DNA of 64,000 nucleotides from Spirosoma utsteinense. GTDB taxonomy: Bacteria > Bacteroidota > Bacteroidia > Cytophagales > Spirosomataceae. Both the position numbers and the translations under genes were made by a program. Within the stretch, counting starts at the first letter, position 1; every line of letters starts with the position of its first letter. Positions 9,132 to 18,989 of the stretch are shown one piece after another. The DNA lies in assembly GCF_014282275.1 (NCBI RefSeq), contig NZ_VFIA01000006.1, positions 124,001 through 188,000 on the forward strand. Reading direction: 5' to 3'. Under the pieces are notes generated by a model. That model was not told where the DNA came from. It searched no databases and saw only the letters and a list, made by a program, of their open reading frames with translations.

Positions 9132-11273
9132 CTACTTTTTTGCTTTAGAAGCCGCAGTGCCTGTTAGTTCCGTTACCAGTCGGTCGGCTTTATAGATGTA
9201 GCGCATGGCGGCAATAATTCCACCCGCGTGGACTGATACGCTCCGGTTGAGGTCAGGCACGAAAATAAATTCGCCCGGCAGACTTTCCATATTACCGTCG
9301 AAGACTAATCCCACGGCTTCCCGATTTTTGTTGATCATCGGACTACCCGAATTGCCGCCAATAATATCGTTGGTGCTAATGAAGCACATGGGCTGTTTGA
9401 GCAACTCGGCCGGTGGATTCTTCCAGCGGGCCGGTAAACTCCAGGGTGCCTTGTCGCCAAAGGAATAATTACGGTCATACAGTCCGGCAAAGGTCGTCAG
9501 GATCGGTGCCTGTGTTCCGTTGTAAGCATATCCTTTAACAATGCCATCGTTGATACGCAGTGAAAAGGTCGCATCGGGCGGAACGGCTGTGCCGTATACA
9601 GCATAGAGCATGCGGCCGAGCTGGCTGCGAAGCACCTCCTGTTGCTGGGATATATCGCGGGCTTGCCGGGCGGCTTTGAGGTAACGTGGAAAACCAATGC
9701 GGGCCAATACCAGCATCGGGTCCGTAGACGACCCGATGGCACCGGGCCGTGTTGCCAGTTCTTTAATGAATGCCGGATCATTCAGTTTGGTATGGCTGAT
9801 CAGGTAAGCCGCTGCTTCCTTTGGGGATTTGAATTGACCATTTGGGCCTGTGAATGCGGCTTTTACGTAGGGGTCGTCGTTGCCCAAGCCGGTCTGGGCT
9901 TCGGCCAGATGGGCCGCCAGATACGCTTCTTCCAACTGCTTGTTCGAAACGGTGGGAGTCTCAACCAGCGATCGGGCCCGCTCTGCATCCTGAGGACGCG
10001 AGGTCAGCAGGTCATTGAACTGGATCAGCACACCCGCAAAGGCAAGCAATGCGCCCGAGGTCCTTTCGTTGGGAGCCAGGTAGGTAGCGTCATTGAATAA
10101 CGTACGCAGTTGGGCCATACTGGCGGCCATATCGTCCCAGGTTTTTAGCTGCTCAGCGGGCAGGTTTTTTGCCTTTGCATCCGCTTTGAACTGCCGCTCA
10201 AATACAGCCTTGCGCCCCAGCAGGCCCGCGTCGCGCAAACCCGCTAACTGACCGCCGTAAGCTTTCAGGCTGTTCTCATAGCTGAAGATCTCATTCAGAA
10301 TACTATCATTTTTGGCGGTGGCATTATAGACCTGCAAGGCGCTGGACCGGTTGCGGAGCAGCTGAATTGTAGCGGGCGTTTGCAGATCACGGTCAAATTC
10401 CAGTTCGGCAACCGTCTTGAGCCGTTCGGTATTACCAGGGTTACCGATCACGAAAATCGGCTCACCATCGCGAACGCCATTGGTGTTGAACTTAAAGAAA
10501 TGGGTCGTTTGTAAGGGTTTCCCGTTATCATACACCCGGAAAAACGAACAGTCCAGGGCGTAGCGTGGATACGTGAAATTATCGGGATCACCCCCGAAAA
10601 AGCCAAGCTGAAGTTCGGGCATGAACACCAGCCGGACGTCAGTATAGCGTTTAAAGCCATACAGGGCATATCGCCCACCATTGTAGAAGGTAATCGTCTG
10701 TAATTCCAGCCCTTTCCAGCCATCTTTAGTGCTGTATTCCTGTTTGACGGCTTCAAAAGCCTGCTCACGGGCCTGCAACTGAGACGCATCGGTTTGGCCC
10801 TGGCTGGCACCAGCGCTGCTCATAGCCTCCTGTATTCGCTTCGTAATATCTTCGATCTTCACTAACTGGTCGACAAACAGCCCGTCGACTTTACGCTCTT
10901 CCGTTGGCGTTTTAGCATAAAAACCCGTTGCGTTGAGGTCTTCACCCTTCCGGGCCACCCCCGTTCCCGACTCGCGGGCACAGTGGTGGTTGGTCATTAC
11001 CAGGCCGTTTGCCGATACGAACGAAGCCGAGCAATAGGCAGCAAAGCGAAGGGAAGCTAATCGCGATTCATCGAACCACTTCTCGTCGGCGGTGAAGTTG
11101 TACGTCTTCCTGAAGTACTCCTTCGGTGGGTCGTCGAATGTCCACATTTTGCCCAGATCGAGCGGGCCACCTTTCGTGGAATCGGTGGGTGTGGGCTGAG
11201 CCAGGCCCAGACCCGACAGAAAAACAATCAGGAAGCCCGAGATGGCAGCCGGGCGCAGGTGTTGAGTAAGCAT
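9132..11273 (-). CDS. S46 family dipeptidyl-peptidase (DPP7-like)
   Basis: A periplasmic serine exopeptidase of 713 residues that removes dipeptides from peptide N-termini. After a signal peptide (cut near LGLAQ) come the family's chymotrypsin-like motifs: His97 in MTNHHCARE and Ser642 in GGNSGSPMIN. The residue 18 after the catalytic serine is Gly (FDGN). From published P. gingivalis work, Gly at this site marks DPP7 (hydrophobic P1) and Arg marks DPP11 (acidic P1), so DPP7-type specificity is inferred. Its ATG overlaps the TGA of the NADH dehydrogenase gene by one base (TGATG), so the two are probably translationally coupled. Confidence 0.92.
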   Translation of the reverse strand: MLTQHLRPAAISGFLIVFLSGLGLAQPTPTDSTKGGPLDLGKMWTFDDPPKEYFRKTYNFTADEKWFDESRLASLRFAAYCSASFVSANGLVMTNHHCARESGTGVARKGEDLNATGFYAKTPTEERKVDGLFVDQLVKIEDITKRIQEAMSSAGASQGQTDASQLQAREQAFEAVKQEYSTKDGWKGLELQTITFYNGGRYALYGFKRYTDVRLVFMPELQLGFFGGDPDNFTYPRYALDCSFFRVYDNGKPLQTTHFFKFNTNGVRDGEPIFVIGNPGNTERLKTVAELEFDRDLQTPATIQLLRNRSSALQVYNATAKNDSILNEIFSYENSLKAYGGQLAGLRDAGLLGRKAVFERQFKADAKAKNLPAEQLKTWDDMAASMAQLRTLFNDATYLAPNERTSGALLAFAGVLIQFNDLLTSRPQDAERARSLVETPTVSNKQLEEAYLAAHLAEAQTGLGNDDPYVKAAFTGPNGQFKSPKEAAAYLISHTKLNDPAFIKELATRPGAIGSSTDPMLVLARIGFPRYLKAARQARDISQQQEVLRSQLGRMLYAVYGTAVPPDATFSLRINDGIVKGYAYNGTQAPILTTFAGLYDRNYSFGDKAPWSLPARWKNPPAELLKQPMCFISTNDIIGGNSGSPMINKNREAVGLVFDGNMESLPGEFIFVPDLNRSVSVHAGGIIAAMRYIYKADRLVTELTGTAASKAKK

Positions 11274-12613
11274 CAGGCTACTTCGTTCTTCATCATAATT
11301 TCGTTGGCTACTTTATCATCTTTCCGGATGAACGGGCGGATAATCAGCCGGGTACCGCGCTGGTAGGTGAATAGCCGGTACATCCAGTTACTGAACACAA
11401 CGAGCTTACTGCGGAAACCGACCAGATAAAAGATATGGACAAACAACCAGGCCATCCAGGCAATGAAGCCGCCAAGGTGGATATTTCCCGGCAGATCAGC
11501 TACGGCTTTGCTTCGCCCGACAATGGCCAGTGACCCTTTATCGAAATACTCGAAGGGTGTTGTTGGTTCGTTCTTCAGCATCCGTTTCAGGTTCTTGGCC
11601 AGATGTTCGCCTTGCTGAATAGCGGGCTGCGCAACGCCGGGGTGTCCCTTGGGAAACTTCTCCAGTTTCATGAAGGCAATATCACCAATAGCAAAAACAT
11701 CGGTCAGGCCCTGTATGCGGTTGATTGGGTCAACCAGAATTCGACCACGCTCGGTCGACTCGGCCGGAATACCGTCGATCATGGCTCCTGTTACGCCTGC
11801 TCCCCAAACCAGGGTTTGCGTCTTGATCTGCTCACCGCCTTTGAACGTCACCGTTTCACCATCGTAGTTCTCGACCAGGGTGTTGAGTTTGATCACGACG
11901 CCTAACTCTTCCAGGTACTTCTGAGCCTTTTTCCCGGATTCGTCCGACATGGGTGGCAGCACCTTTCCCATGCCTTCAACGACGTATATATTCATCTGGC
12001 TGAAGTCCAGACCTGGATAATCGGCGGGAAGGACGTGCTTACGCATTTCGGCCAGTGAGCCGGCCATTTCTACGCCTGTCGGACCAGCACCGGCAATGAC
12101 AAAGTTGAGCAGGCTCTGGCGTTCGGCAGGCTCGCGGGTGATACTGGCCTGTTCGAAGCATTGTAAAAACTGGCTGCGAATGTTAAGCGCTTCGGGGACC
12201 GTCTTGAGGGGAAACGAATACTTCTGGATCTGTTCATTGCCAAAAAAGTTCGACTTCGACCCGCTGGCAATGATCAGATAATCGTAATGCAAATCGCCGA
12301 TAAGTGTCGTTACGGTCTTGGCTTCCGGATCAATCTTATTGACGCGTACCATGCGGAAGTGGAAATCTTTCTGACCGTCGAACATTTTACGAAACGGTTC
12401 GGCAATAGCATCTGGCTCCAGTCCGGCAGTAGCTACCTGATATAGCAATGGCCAAAAGCCATTATAATTCTGTTTGTCGAACAAAACTACCTGAACATCA
12501 GCGTCTCGCAGACTCTTGGCCAGGTTCATACCACCAAATCCACCACCAATAATCACAACGCGTGGTTTGGTAGTATCGGGGATATTAAGCGATAATTTAT
12601 CGTATTGCAGCAT
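11273..12613 (-). CDS. ndh: NADH dehydrogenase type II (NDH-2), single-subunit
   Basis: A flavoprotein of 446 residues that passes electrons from NADH to quinone without pumping protons. The FAD-binding GGGFGGMNLAK motif lies near residue 22, the second Rossmann motif VIAGAGPTGVEMAG binds NAD(H), and the conserved FAIGDIA segment contacts FAD. The C-terminal hydrophobic stretch (GGFIAWMAWLFVHIFYLVGF) is the usual membrane anchor of NDH-2. It is the first gene of a two-gene leftward operon with the S46 peptidase (1-base overlap), a pairing with no obvious metabolic link. Confidence 0.92.
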   Translation of the reverse strand: MLQYDKLSLNIPDTTKPRVVIIGGGFGGMNLAKSLRDADVQVVLFDKQNYNGFWPLLYQVATAGLEPDAIAEPFRKMFDGQKDFHFRMVRVNKIDPEAKTVTTLIGDLHYDYLIIASGSKSNFFGNEQIQKYSFPLKTVPEALNIRSQFLQCFEQASITREPAERQSLLNFVIAGAGPTGVEMAGSLAEMRKHVLPADYPGLDFSQMNIYVVEGMGKVLPPMSDESGKKAQKYLEELGVVIKLNTLVENYDGETVTFKGGEQIKTQTLVWGAGVTGAMIDGIPAESTERGRILVDPINRIQGLTDVFAIGDIAFMKLEKFPKGHPGVAQPAIQQGEHLAKNLKRMLKNEPTTPFEYFDKGSLAIVGRSKAVADLPGNIHLGGFIAWMAWLFVHIFYLVGFRSKLVVFSNWMYRLFTYQRGTRLIIRPFIRKDDKVANEIMMKNEVA

Positions 12614-12796
12614 GTTGAGTTCGGTAATTAAACGCGGTTCTTTTTTTGGTTATAGTACCTATTAATCAACACTTTTGTTTGGGATATGGTGCTAAAAGCG
12701 AGGCATAGGTTGAGGGTAAAGATGACATTTCAAGGCAATCAATGTTAATTTATATCTATTAGTGGATAGTAGATATTTTTGTATTTTAACAAAAGG

Positions 12797-12804
12797 TAAC
12801 TTTG
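12797..12804 (+). promoter_or_regulatory. Putative -7 element of the TonB receptor gene
   Basis: TAACTTTG matches the Bacteroidota consensus TAnnTTTG and lies about 30 bases before the ATG at 12835. A second matching octamer, TATTTTTG, is at 12774-12781. No TTG at the standard distance is clear. Confidence 0.5.
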
Positions 12805-12834
12805 TAATTCTGGAGTCCTCAATTCTTTTCCTGC

Positions 12835-15255
12835 ATGCTGAAAACGTTAGGCAGTCTTATCTGCACCTTGTTTTTGCTGAGTTTATCGTGGGCGCAGACA
12901 ACACCCGGTCGGGTAACGGTCAGCGGCTACGTTCGCGAAACGAACAGTCAGGAAGCGCTTATCGGTGCCAGTGTTTATGTACCCGGCACATCGCGTGGTA
13001 CTACAACCAATACCTACGGTTTTTACTCGTTGACTCTGTCGGCTCAGGACAGCTTGCCCGTTGTGGTGTCGCTAATGGGCTACACAGCTTTCTCGTGTAG
13101 TATCCCACTCCATACCGATACGACATTACATGTTCAACTAGCGCCCGGCCAGGCACTGTCGGTCGTGGAGGTCAAGGCCAGACGCACCGAAGAGAAATTG
13201 AGCGAAAGCGCCCAGATGAGTCAGGTCAGCATTCCTATTTCCCAGATTAAGAAGGTGCCCGCCTTTTTGGGTGAAAAAGACGTACTGAAAGTGCTTCAAT
13301 TGATGCCCGGTGTGCAAAAAGGCTCCGAGGGGCAGACGGGTATCTACGTGCGGGGGGGCGGGCCCGATCAAAATCTTATCATTCTCGATGACGCTGTCGT
13401 CTACAATGCCAGTCACTTGTTCGGCTTTTTTTCGGTCTTCAACGGCGATGCCCTGAAAAGTGTCGAATTGACTAAAGGAGGCTTTCCTGCCCGGTATGGG
13501 GGTCGTTTATCGTCGGTGATCGAGCTGAATATGAAGGATGGTAACCGTGAGAAGTTACATGGTGAGGGCGGCATTGGGTTAATTGCCTCACGGCTGGTGC
13601 TGGAAGGTCCGCTGACCAAAAATAAGAAAGGGTCTTTTCTCGTGTCCGGTCGGCGGACGTACCTGGATCTACTGACCGCTCCCCTCGTTGCTATGCGCAC
13701 GAATAATCAGACGCAGGTAGGCTATTATTTTTACGACCTCAACGCCAAGATCAATTACGACCTCGGTCCAACCAACAAGCTGTATGTAAGTGGCTTTATG
13801 GGGCGCGACCGCTTTTATACCGGCGACCAGGTTAACCGAACTGATATCGGGTTAAATTGGGGGAACACGACCGGTACACTGCGTTGGAACCATCTCTTCA
13901 ATCAGAAACTGTTTTCGAATCTGTCGTTGATTGCCAGCAGTTACGCCCTGCGTATATCGTCAGATCAGAAGAGTCTGCTGCTTGATACCGATCTGTTTTA
14001 TCTCCGCTACAATTCAGCTATTCGTGATTTTTCGTTAAAGTATGACGTGGAGTTTTATCCAGGCCCTTTACACGCCTTACGGACCGGTGTACAAACTATC
14101 TATCATCACTTCACCCCCAGCGCTCTTGTTATGAAGAATTCGGTCACGACTCCGGTTGAGCAAGCTGCCGACAACGTCGATGCGCTGGAGTCGGCCGCTT
14201 ATCTCGAAGATGTCTGGCGGCCTACGCATCGCTGGCGCGTGAACGCCGGGATAAGGCTTAGCCATTTTCTGCATAAAAAAGAGATATACCGCGCCATAGG
14301 TCCGGTGCGCTTCGAGCCCCGGTTGTCGGCGGCTTATACGCTCATGCCCGACCTGTCGGTCAAAGTTTCGTATGCGCTCATGAATCAGTATGTTCACTTG
14401 CTGTCGAATACGGGCGTTGGGTTACCTACCGACCTCTGGGTGCCCTCCACCGACCGTGTCAAGCCGCAACAATCCCGGCAGGTAGCCATTGGTCTGGCGC
14501 AGGATTTTACCCAGCAGGGGTTAACGCTAACGCTGGAAGGGTATTACAAAACCATGGGTAACATCATCAACTATAAGGAAGGGGTCAGTTTTCTGCTGTT
14601 GAATGGTTCGGAAACGGGTACGCGGGTGCGCTGGGAGGATAATGTGACAGCGGGTCGGGGCTGGTCATATGGGGCAGAGGTGTTGCTGCAAAAGAAAGCA
14701 GGGCGCTTCAATGGCTGGGTAGGTTATACGCTGTCGTGGACACAATGGCAATTTGATGCCCTCAACGGGGGGCGTTGGTTTTATCCACGCTATGACCGTC
14801 GACACGATTTGTCGCTGGTTGGTATTGTCGAGTTGAGCAAACGTATGACGCTGTCGGGGACGTGGGTATATGGAACGGGAAATGCGTTAACCGTACCCTT
14901 AGGGCAGTACAATACGTACCAGCCGGGCGGTGGGTTTCCATACGATGCGAACGGGAATCTGTTCCGGGGCCTGTTTCAGCCCACCCGTTCGGTCGAGGAT
15001 TATGGTACGCAAAAGAATAGCTTCCGAGCCGAAGCCTATCATCGATTCGATATTGGTATTCAGCTTCACAAGCAGAAAAAGCACCACGAGCGCACGTGGG
15101 AGTTCAGTCTGTACAATGCTTACAATCGTAGAAATCCTTTCTTCTACCAACTCGAATCGGTCAACGGAGGCAAAAATCAACCATCCCAAACAGTGATGGT
15201 GCGGTATTCAATTTTTCCCATCATTCCGGCATTCAGCTATAGTTTCACCTTTTAA
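12835..15255 (+). CDS. TonB-dependent outer-membrane receptor with N-terminal carboxypeptidase-like domain
   Basis: A receptor of 806 residues. Order: signal peptide (MLKTLGSLICTLFLLSLSWA), a CarboxypepD_reg-like beta-sandwich (about 24-110, VTVSGYVRETNSQEALIGAS), a plug domain (about 125-235; VLQLMPGVQKGSEG, YVRGGGPDQN, GGFPARYGGR), then a 22-strand barrel ending in aromatic residues (SYSFTF). It imports an unknown ligand with TonB/ExbBD energy. A DUF4249 lipoprotein gene starts 14 bases after the stop, a pairing that recurs in Bacteroidota. Confidence 0.93.
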   Translation: MLKTLGSLICTLFLLSLSWAQTTPGRVTVSGYVRETNSQEALIGASVYVPGTSRGTTTNTYGFYSLTLSAQDSLPVVVSLMGYTAFSCSIPLHTDTTLHVQLAPGQALSVVEVKARRTEEKLSESAQMSQVSIPISQIKKVPAFLGEKDVLKVLQLMPGVQKGSEGQTGIYVRGGGPDQNLIILDDAVVYNASHLFGFFSVFNGDALKSVELTKGGFPARYGGRLSSVIELNMKDGNREKLHGEGGIGLIASRLVLEGPLTKNKKGSFLVSGRRTYLDLLTAPLVAMRTNNQTQVGYYFYDLNAKINYDLGPTNKLYVSGFMGRDRFYTGDQVNRTDIGLNWGNTTGTLRWNHLFNQKLFSNLSLIASSYALRISSDQKSLLLDTDLFYLRYNSAIRDFSLKYDVEFYPGPLHALRTGVQTIYHHFTPSALVMKNSVTTPVEQAADNVDALESAAYLEDVWRPTHRWRVNAGIRLSHFLHKKEIYRAIGPVRFEPRLSAAYTLMPDLSVKVSYALMNQYVHLLSNTGVGLPTDLWVPSTDRVKPQQSRQVAIGLAQDFTQQGLTLTLEGYYKTMGNIINYKEGVSFLLLNGSETGTRVRWEDNVTAGRGWSYGAEVLLQKKAGRFNGWVGYTLSWTQWQFDALNGGRWFYPRYDRRHDLSLVGIVELSKRMTLSGTWVYGTGNALTVPLGQYNTYQPGGGFPYDANGNLFRGLFQPTRSVEDYGTQKNSFRAEAYHRFDIGIQLHKQKKHHERTWEFSLYNAYNRRNPFFYQLESVNGGKNQPSQTVMVRYSIFPIIPAFSYSFTF

Positions 15256-15269
15256 CGCACTGACTGCCT

Positions 15270-16220
15270 GTGATTCGTTTAAGTCATTTGCTATGTAGTC
15301 TGTTCTTTGTAAGCTTATTCCTGCTGATTGGCTGCGACAGCCTGCGTAATGAAGTAGACCCTTCTCAGCTAACCAGGGAACCCGCTAAAATAGTAGTCAC
15401 CTGCTTTCTATCCCCTCAGGATTTAGTGCTGGCTGCAAAGGTCACCCAGACCCAGACAGTGTTAAGCCCATCGCAGGGGGCTGCTGGTGTGAATCCGGTT
15501 GTCAATGCAACCGTAAAACTCTCAGAAGGTAATAAGTTTGTATTCCTGCAGTACGATGCAAGCCTGGATTTATACCGGGCCGACAGCAAAAAACTGCCTG
15601 TTGTGGCAGGCCGAACCTATACACTGACAGTTCAGATACCAAAGCGTCAGCCACTGACCAGTACCTGTACTGTACCCGAAGCGGTCAACCTGGCAAGCGC
15701 CGTGTTCGATTCCATCACTGAAGAGCAGTCGGGCCGCCAGTACCGTCGCTATTTTGTGCGCGCCCGTTGGCAGGACCCGGCCGGGAAACCTAATTTCTAT
15801 CAGGTAACGGGCCTGTTTCGATCTGTTCTTACTTGTTCTTCCTGCGAATCGAACTCAGGGGGGCAAACGGCGGAAGCAGTTAGTTATGTGTCTTTCGAAC
15901 CGGGTGAGGGTAACGTTCAGCGGGATGCCGCCATGCAGGGACGAATGATGACTTCTGAACCAGGATACGTGAGTAGCCTATATGTTGATAATAAACAGCC
16001 AACTCCCTTTAGACGACAGTACAAAAGGGCACTCGTCATCCTAAACTTGCTCAATACCGATCAGTTTTATTATGCTTATCAAAACGGAATACGGCAGCAG
16101 GCAGAGACCGCCGGTAATCCGTTTGCTGAGCCCGTGCCTATTCCAAGTAATATTAAAGGGGCTTTGGGTTGTTTCGGGGCTTATAACCGCTCCACGCTAT
16201 CGATGCGATTGATCAAATGA
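15270..16220 (+). CDS. DUF4249 family lipoprotein
   Basis: A 316-residue surface or periplasmic lipoprotein. The lipobox is LLIGC with Cys near residue 22. The mature start (NEVDP...KIVVTCFLSPQDLVLAAKVTQTQTV) matches the DUF4249 pattern. The start codon is GTG at 15270; no ATG lies between the receptor stop and the signal peptide. As the partner of the upstream TonB receptor, it probably helps capture or hand over that receptor's ligand; no family member I know of settles the substrate. A CxxC pair (TCSSCES) lies near residue 190. Confidence 0.85.
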   Translation: MIRLSHLLCSLFFVSLFLLIGCDSLRNEVDPSQLTREPAKIVVTCFLSPQDLVLAAKVTQTQTVLSPSQGAAGVNPVVNATVKLSEGNKFVFLQYDASLDLYRADSKKLPVVAGRTYTLTVQIPKRQPLTSTCTVPEAVNLASAVFDSITEEQSGRQYRRYFVRARWQDPAGKPNFYQVTGLFRSVLTCSSCESNSGGQTAEAVSYVSFEPGEGNVQRDAAMQGRMMTSEPGYVSSLYVDNKQPTPFRRQYKRALVILNLLNTDQFYYAYQNGIRQQAETAGNPFAEPVPIPSNIKGALGCFGAYNRSTLSMRLIK

Positions 16221-16221
16221 C

Positions 16222-16288
16222 ATAAAAGGGGCAGGGGGCAGAACGGGCATGCTTTCGCACTGCCTGTTCTGCCCCCTGCCCCTTTTAT
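16222..16288. terminator. Bidirectional terminator, 28-bp stem
   Basis: Arms 16222-16249 and 16261-16288 pair over 28 bp with one wobble; the loop is 11 nt. It sits between the convergent DUF4249 and DAHP synthase genes and is flanked by A/T tracts, so it can work in both directions. Confidence 0.85.
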
Positions 16289-16295
16289 AGTCCTA

Positions 16296-17393
16296 CTAGA
16301 CCGTCTGGTTGTTCATGATCTCGGTCTGTTTCCGAATCGATTCCATGTGGATGATCTTGTATATTTCTTCCACCAGTTCAGGGTATAGATTCAATTTCTG
16401 ACCCAGTTCGGTACGTGTCTTCAAAATCTCTTTCCAACGCTCCGGCTGAAACAGGGTTACGTTATTATCCCGCTTGTGTTCGGCCAGCCGCTCTACAAGT
16501 GCCATCCGGGCGGCCAGCATCTCAACGATCTGCCGGTCCACGTTATCGATGTTGCGCCGGGTCTGGTCGGTCACGCTCTGGAATTCGATGTTCTCTGATT
16601 CAACCTGCCGAATCTGGAGGTGATCGAGCATTTCGCCAAAAGCGGCTGGTGTCAATTGCTGAGCAGCATCGCTCCAGGCTTTATCGGGATCGATGTGCGA
16701 CTCTACGATCAGACCGTCGTAATTGAGGTCTAGCGCCATCTGCGACAGTTCGTTCAGGTAGGCCCGCTTGCCCGCCATGTGGCTGGGGTCGCCAATGATG
16801 GGTAGCTGAGGGAATATCGATTTAAGTTCGATAGCCATCTGCCACATCGGTACGTTCCGGTACTTGCTGGCTTCGCCGGTAGCAAAACCGCGGTGGATAG
16901 CACCCAGTTTGTTGATACCAGCACCCGCTATACGTTCGAAAGCACCTACCCATAACGCCAGATCAGGATTGACCGGGTTCTTTATCAGTACCGGCACATC
17001 CACACCGCGAAGGGCGTCGGCAATCTCCTGCACGTTGAATGGGTTAACGGTAGTACGGGCACCGATCCACAAAATATCGACACCATACTTAAGCGCCAGT
17101 TCGATGTGTTCGGGTGTTGCCACTTCAACCGCAAACGGCAGACCCGTTTCGGCTTTGGCGCGCTGAATCCAGGGCAGGGCTGCTTCACCCATACCTTCGA
17201 AACTACCCGGCCGGGTCCGGGGTTTCCAAACACCCGCCCGGATAACATGAACCGCATCCAGCGCTTTAAGCTGACGAGCGGTTTCAACTAATTGCTCTTC
17301 GGTCTCGGCACTGCAAGGACCAGCAATAATCAGGGGCTTGCCGTTGGTCTGAATCCATGATCCAAGCGGCTCTACAGCTAATTCTACCTTCAT
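16296..17393 (-). CDS. Bifunctional DAHP synthase / chorismate mutase
   Basis: A 365-residue fusion that catalyses the first step of the shikimate pathway and the branch step to prephenate. Residues 1 to about 262 form a type I-beta DAHP synthase (GKPLIIAGPCSAETEEQ, IRAGVWKPRTRPGSFEG, GDPSHMAGKR). Residues from about 275 form an AroQ-type chorismate mutase (TRRNIDNVDRQIVEMLAARM...VERLAEHKRD...VEEIYKIIHMESIRKQ). This domain order is usual in Bacteroidota; the mutase often serves feedback control of the synthase. No other aromatic-pathway gene lies beside it. Confidence 0.93.
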   Translation of the reverse strand: MKVELAVEPLGSWIQTNGKPLIIAGPCSAETEEQLVETARQLKALDAVHVIRAGVWKPRTRPGSFEGMGEAALPWIQRAKAETGLPFAVEVATPEHIELALKYGVDILWIGARTTVNPFNVQEIADALRGVDVPVLIKNPVNPDLALWVGAFERIAGAGINKLGAIHRGFATGEASKYRNVPMWQMAIELKSIFPQLPIIGDPSHMAGKRAYLNELSQMALDLNYDGLIVESHIDPDKAWSDAAQQLTPAAFGEMLDHLQIRQVESENIEFQSVTDQTRRNIDNVDRQIVEMLAARMALVERLAEHKRDNNVTLFQPERWKEILKTRTELGQKLNLYPELVEEIYKIIHMESIRKQTEIMNNQTV

Positions 17394-17458
17394 AACAAAC
17401 GCGTAATTGACGAGTAATACGGCTACTCTATAGGGAACTTTTAAATACGATTTTGTGG

Positions 17459-17466
17459 TATATTTG
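17459..17466 (+). promoter_or_regulatory. Putative -7 element upstream of proline dehydrogenase
   Basis: TATATTTG is an exact match to TAnnTTTG, about 150 bases before the gene. It would give a long leader that includes the inverted repeat at 17563-17590. Confidence 0.4.
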
Positions 17467-17562
17467 CAGAGGGAATTGGCTGTTTTTCAAGCCGGTTCCT
17501 TCATTTGTCTAACACAGTTTTTACCTTTTTCGAACAAGTCGCGCCGGTACGCTTAACCGTTT

Positions 17563-17590
17563 GACCGAAATTTCGTTCTATATTTCGGTC
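17563..17590. promoter_or_regulatory. Operator-like inverted repeat before proline dehydrogenase
   Basis: GACCGAAAT at 17563-17571 and ATTTCGGTC at 17582-17590 are perfect reverse complements with a 10-base spacer. The centre-to-centre distance is about two helical turns, fitting a dimeric repressor or activator. The right half overlaps a second possible -7 element (TATATTTC). Confidence 0.45.
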
Positions 17591-17616
17591 GTGTTAACCG
17601 ACACGCACCTAACGCT

Positions 17617-18903
17617 ATGGAAGTAGCACCGCCCAAACGGAGCACTGATATGTCGAACCGAAGTAATCTGATGCCGGAGACTGTCCAGAACCCTTCAGAA
17701 ACTAAGCCCGCTGTGGCGGACCGTGATTTCCGATCTGTTTCTTTCGAGGACACTTCGATTGCTTTTTCTACCCAGTCGGATTTCAAATTACGAAAGACCT
17801 ACTGGTTGTTTGCGTTGATGAATAAGGGATGGCTGGTAAATTTAGGCACTTTTTTTATAAAGATTGCGCTACGCCTGCACCTTCCCATTAAAATCCTCAT
17901 CAAAAACACTATTTTCGGCCAATTTTGCGGAGGAGAAAGTATTCCGGATGCCGAAAAAACGATACGAACGCTGCACAATGCACACGTTGGTACGATCCTT
18001 GACTACTCAGTCGAAGGAGAGGAAACAGAGAAGAGTTTTGACGATACTACGCTCGAAATCCTACGTACCATCGAGCGCGCCAGTGAATCCTCCGATATTC
18101 CATTTTCTGTTTTCAAGATCACGGGTTTAGCCTCTACCGACCTGCTCGAAGCTGTGCAGATCGGGGATTCGCTCAACAAGGCACAAAAAGCTGAGTTCGA
18201 CCGGGTGCTGAAGCGTGTCGATTCGCTCTGCCGCCGGGCACACGAACGAAACGTGCGGATCTTTATTGATGCCGAAGAGAGCTGGATTCAGGATACCATC
18301 GATACACTAGCGTATGAGATGATGGATCGTTATAACCACGAACGTCCTGTTGTCTACAACACCTACCAGATGTATCGTTGGGAAAGTATGGAGCATCTTC
18401 GGCGCGATACGGCAGAAGCGCGGGCTAAAGGCTATTACCTCGGGGTTAAGCTGGTGCGTGGTGCTTACCTTGAAAAGGAGCGTCTGCGGGCCCATGAGGA
18501 AGAGTATCAGGACCCTATTCAGCCCACCAAAGAGAATACGGATCGTGACTTTAACGCAGCCATCGATTACTGCTTGGAAAACCGGGATATTGTGTCGATC
18601 TGTCTGGGAACGCATAACGAGTACAGCTGTCAGTACTGCCTGCAACAGATGAAGCGGATGGGTATTGTGCCCAATGACGAGCACATCTATTTTGCGCAGT
18701 TGTTGGGTATGAGCGATAACATATCGTACAACCTGGCTAATGCGGGGTATAATGTGGCCAAGTATGTGCCCTATGGACCCGTTGAAGCCGTCATGCCGTA
18801 CCTGTTCCGCCGGGCCGATGAGAACAAGTCCATCGCTGGCCAAAGCAGCCGTGAATTCAAACTGGTGAGCAATGAACTGAAGCGCCGGAAGGAGTGTAAC
18901 TAA
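17617..18903 (+). CDS. Proline dehydrogenase
   Basis: A monofunctional FAD-dependent proline dehydrogenase of 428 residues, oxidising proline to pyrroline-5-carboxylate. The barrel shows the family motifs: ILDYSVEGEE, KITGLAS, RIFIDAEESW, VYNTYQMY, GVKLVRGAYLEKER (substrate arginines) and ICLGTHNE. The last helix, YLFRRADENKS, matches the RRxxEN proline-binding signature. Internal ATGs at 17650 and 17671 are alternative starts, since the first 20 residues are weakly conserved. It has no fused P5C dehydrogenase, so that activity must come from another gene. Confidence 0.93.
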   Translation: MEVAPPKRSTDMSNRSNLMPETVQNPSETKPAVADRDFRSVSFEDTSIAFSTQSDFKLRKTYWLFALMNKGWLVNLGTFFIKIALRLHLPIKILIKNTIFGQFCGGESIPDAEKTIRTLHNAHVGTILDYSVEGEETEKSFDDTTLEILRTIERASESSDIPFSVFKITGLASTDLLEAVQIGDSLNKAQKAEFDRVLKRVDSLCRRAHERNVRIFIDAEESWIQDTIDTLAYEMMDRYNHERPVVYNTYQMYRWESMEHLRRDTAEARAKGYYLGVKLVRGAYLEKERLRAHEEEYQDPIQPTKENTDRDFNAAIDYCLENRDIVSICLGTHNEYSCQYCLQQMKRMGIVPNDEHIYFAQLLGMSDNISYNLANAGYNVAKYVPYGPVEAVMPYLFRRADENKSIAGQSSREFKLVSNELKRRKECN

Positions 18904-18955
18904 TAGCTGGTCCAATCGAATCGACGAATCGCTTGTGCTGGACTTTTCTGTAAAC

Positions 18956-18985
18956 GGCCCAACTTCCGGTTGGGCCAGACTTTTT
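18956..18985 (+). terminator. Rho-independent terminator after proline dehydrogenase
   Basis: An 8-bp GC-rich stem (GGCCCAAC with GTTGGGCC), a 5-nt loop, and a T-run at 18981-18985 just before the lspA start. Confidence 0.8.
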
Positions 18986-18989
18986 GTAC

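Noticed and set aside
13138..14397. Several minus-strand frames inside the TonB receptor gene
   Set aside because: They lie wholly inside a clear receptor gene and show no family features.
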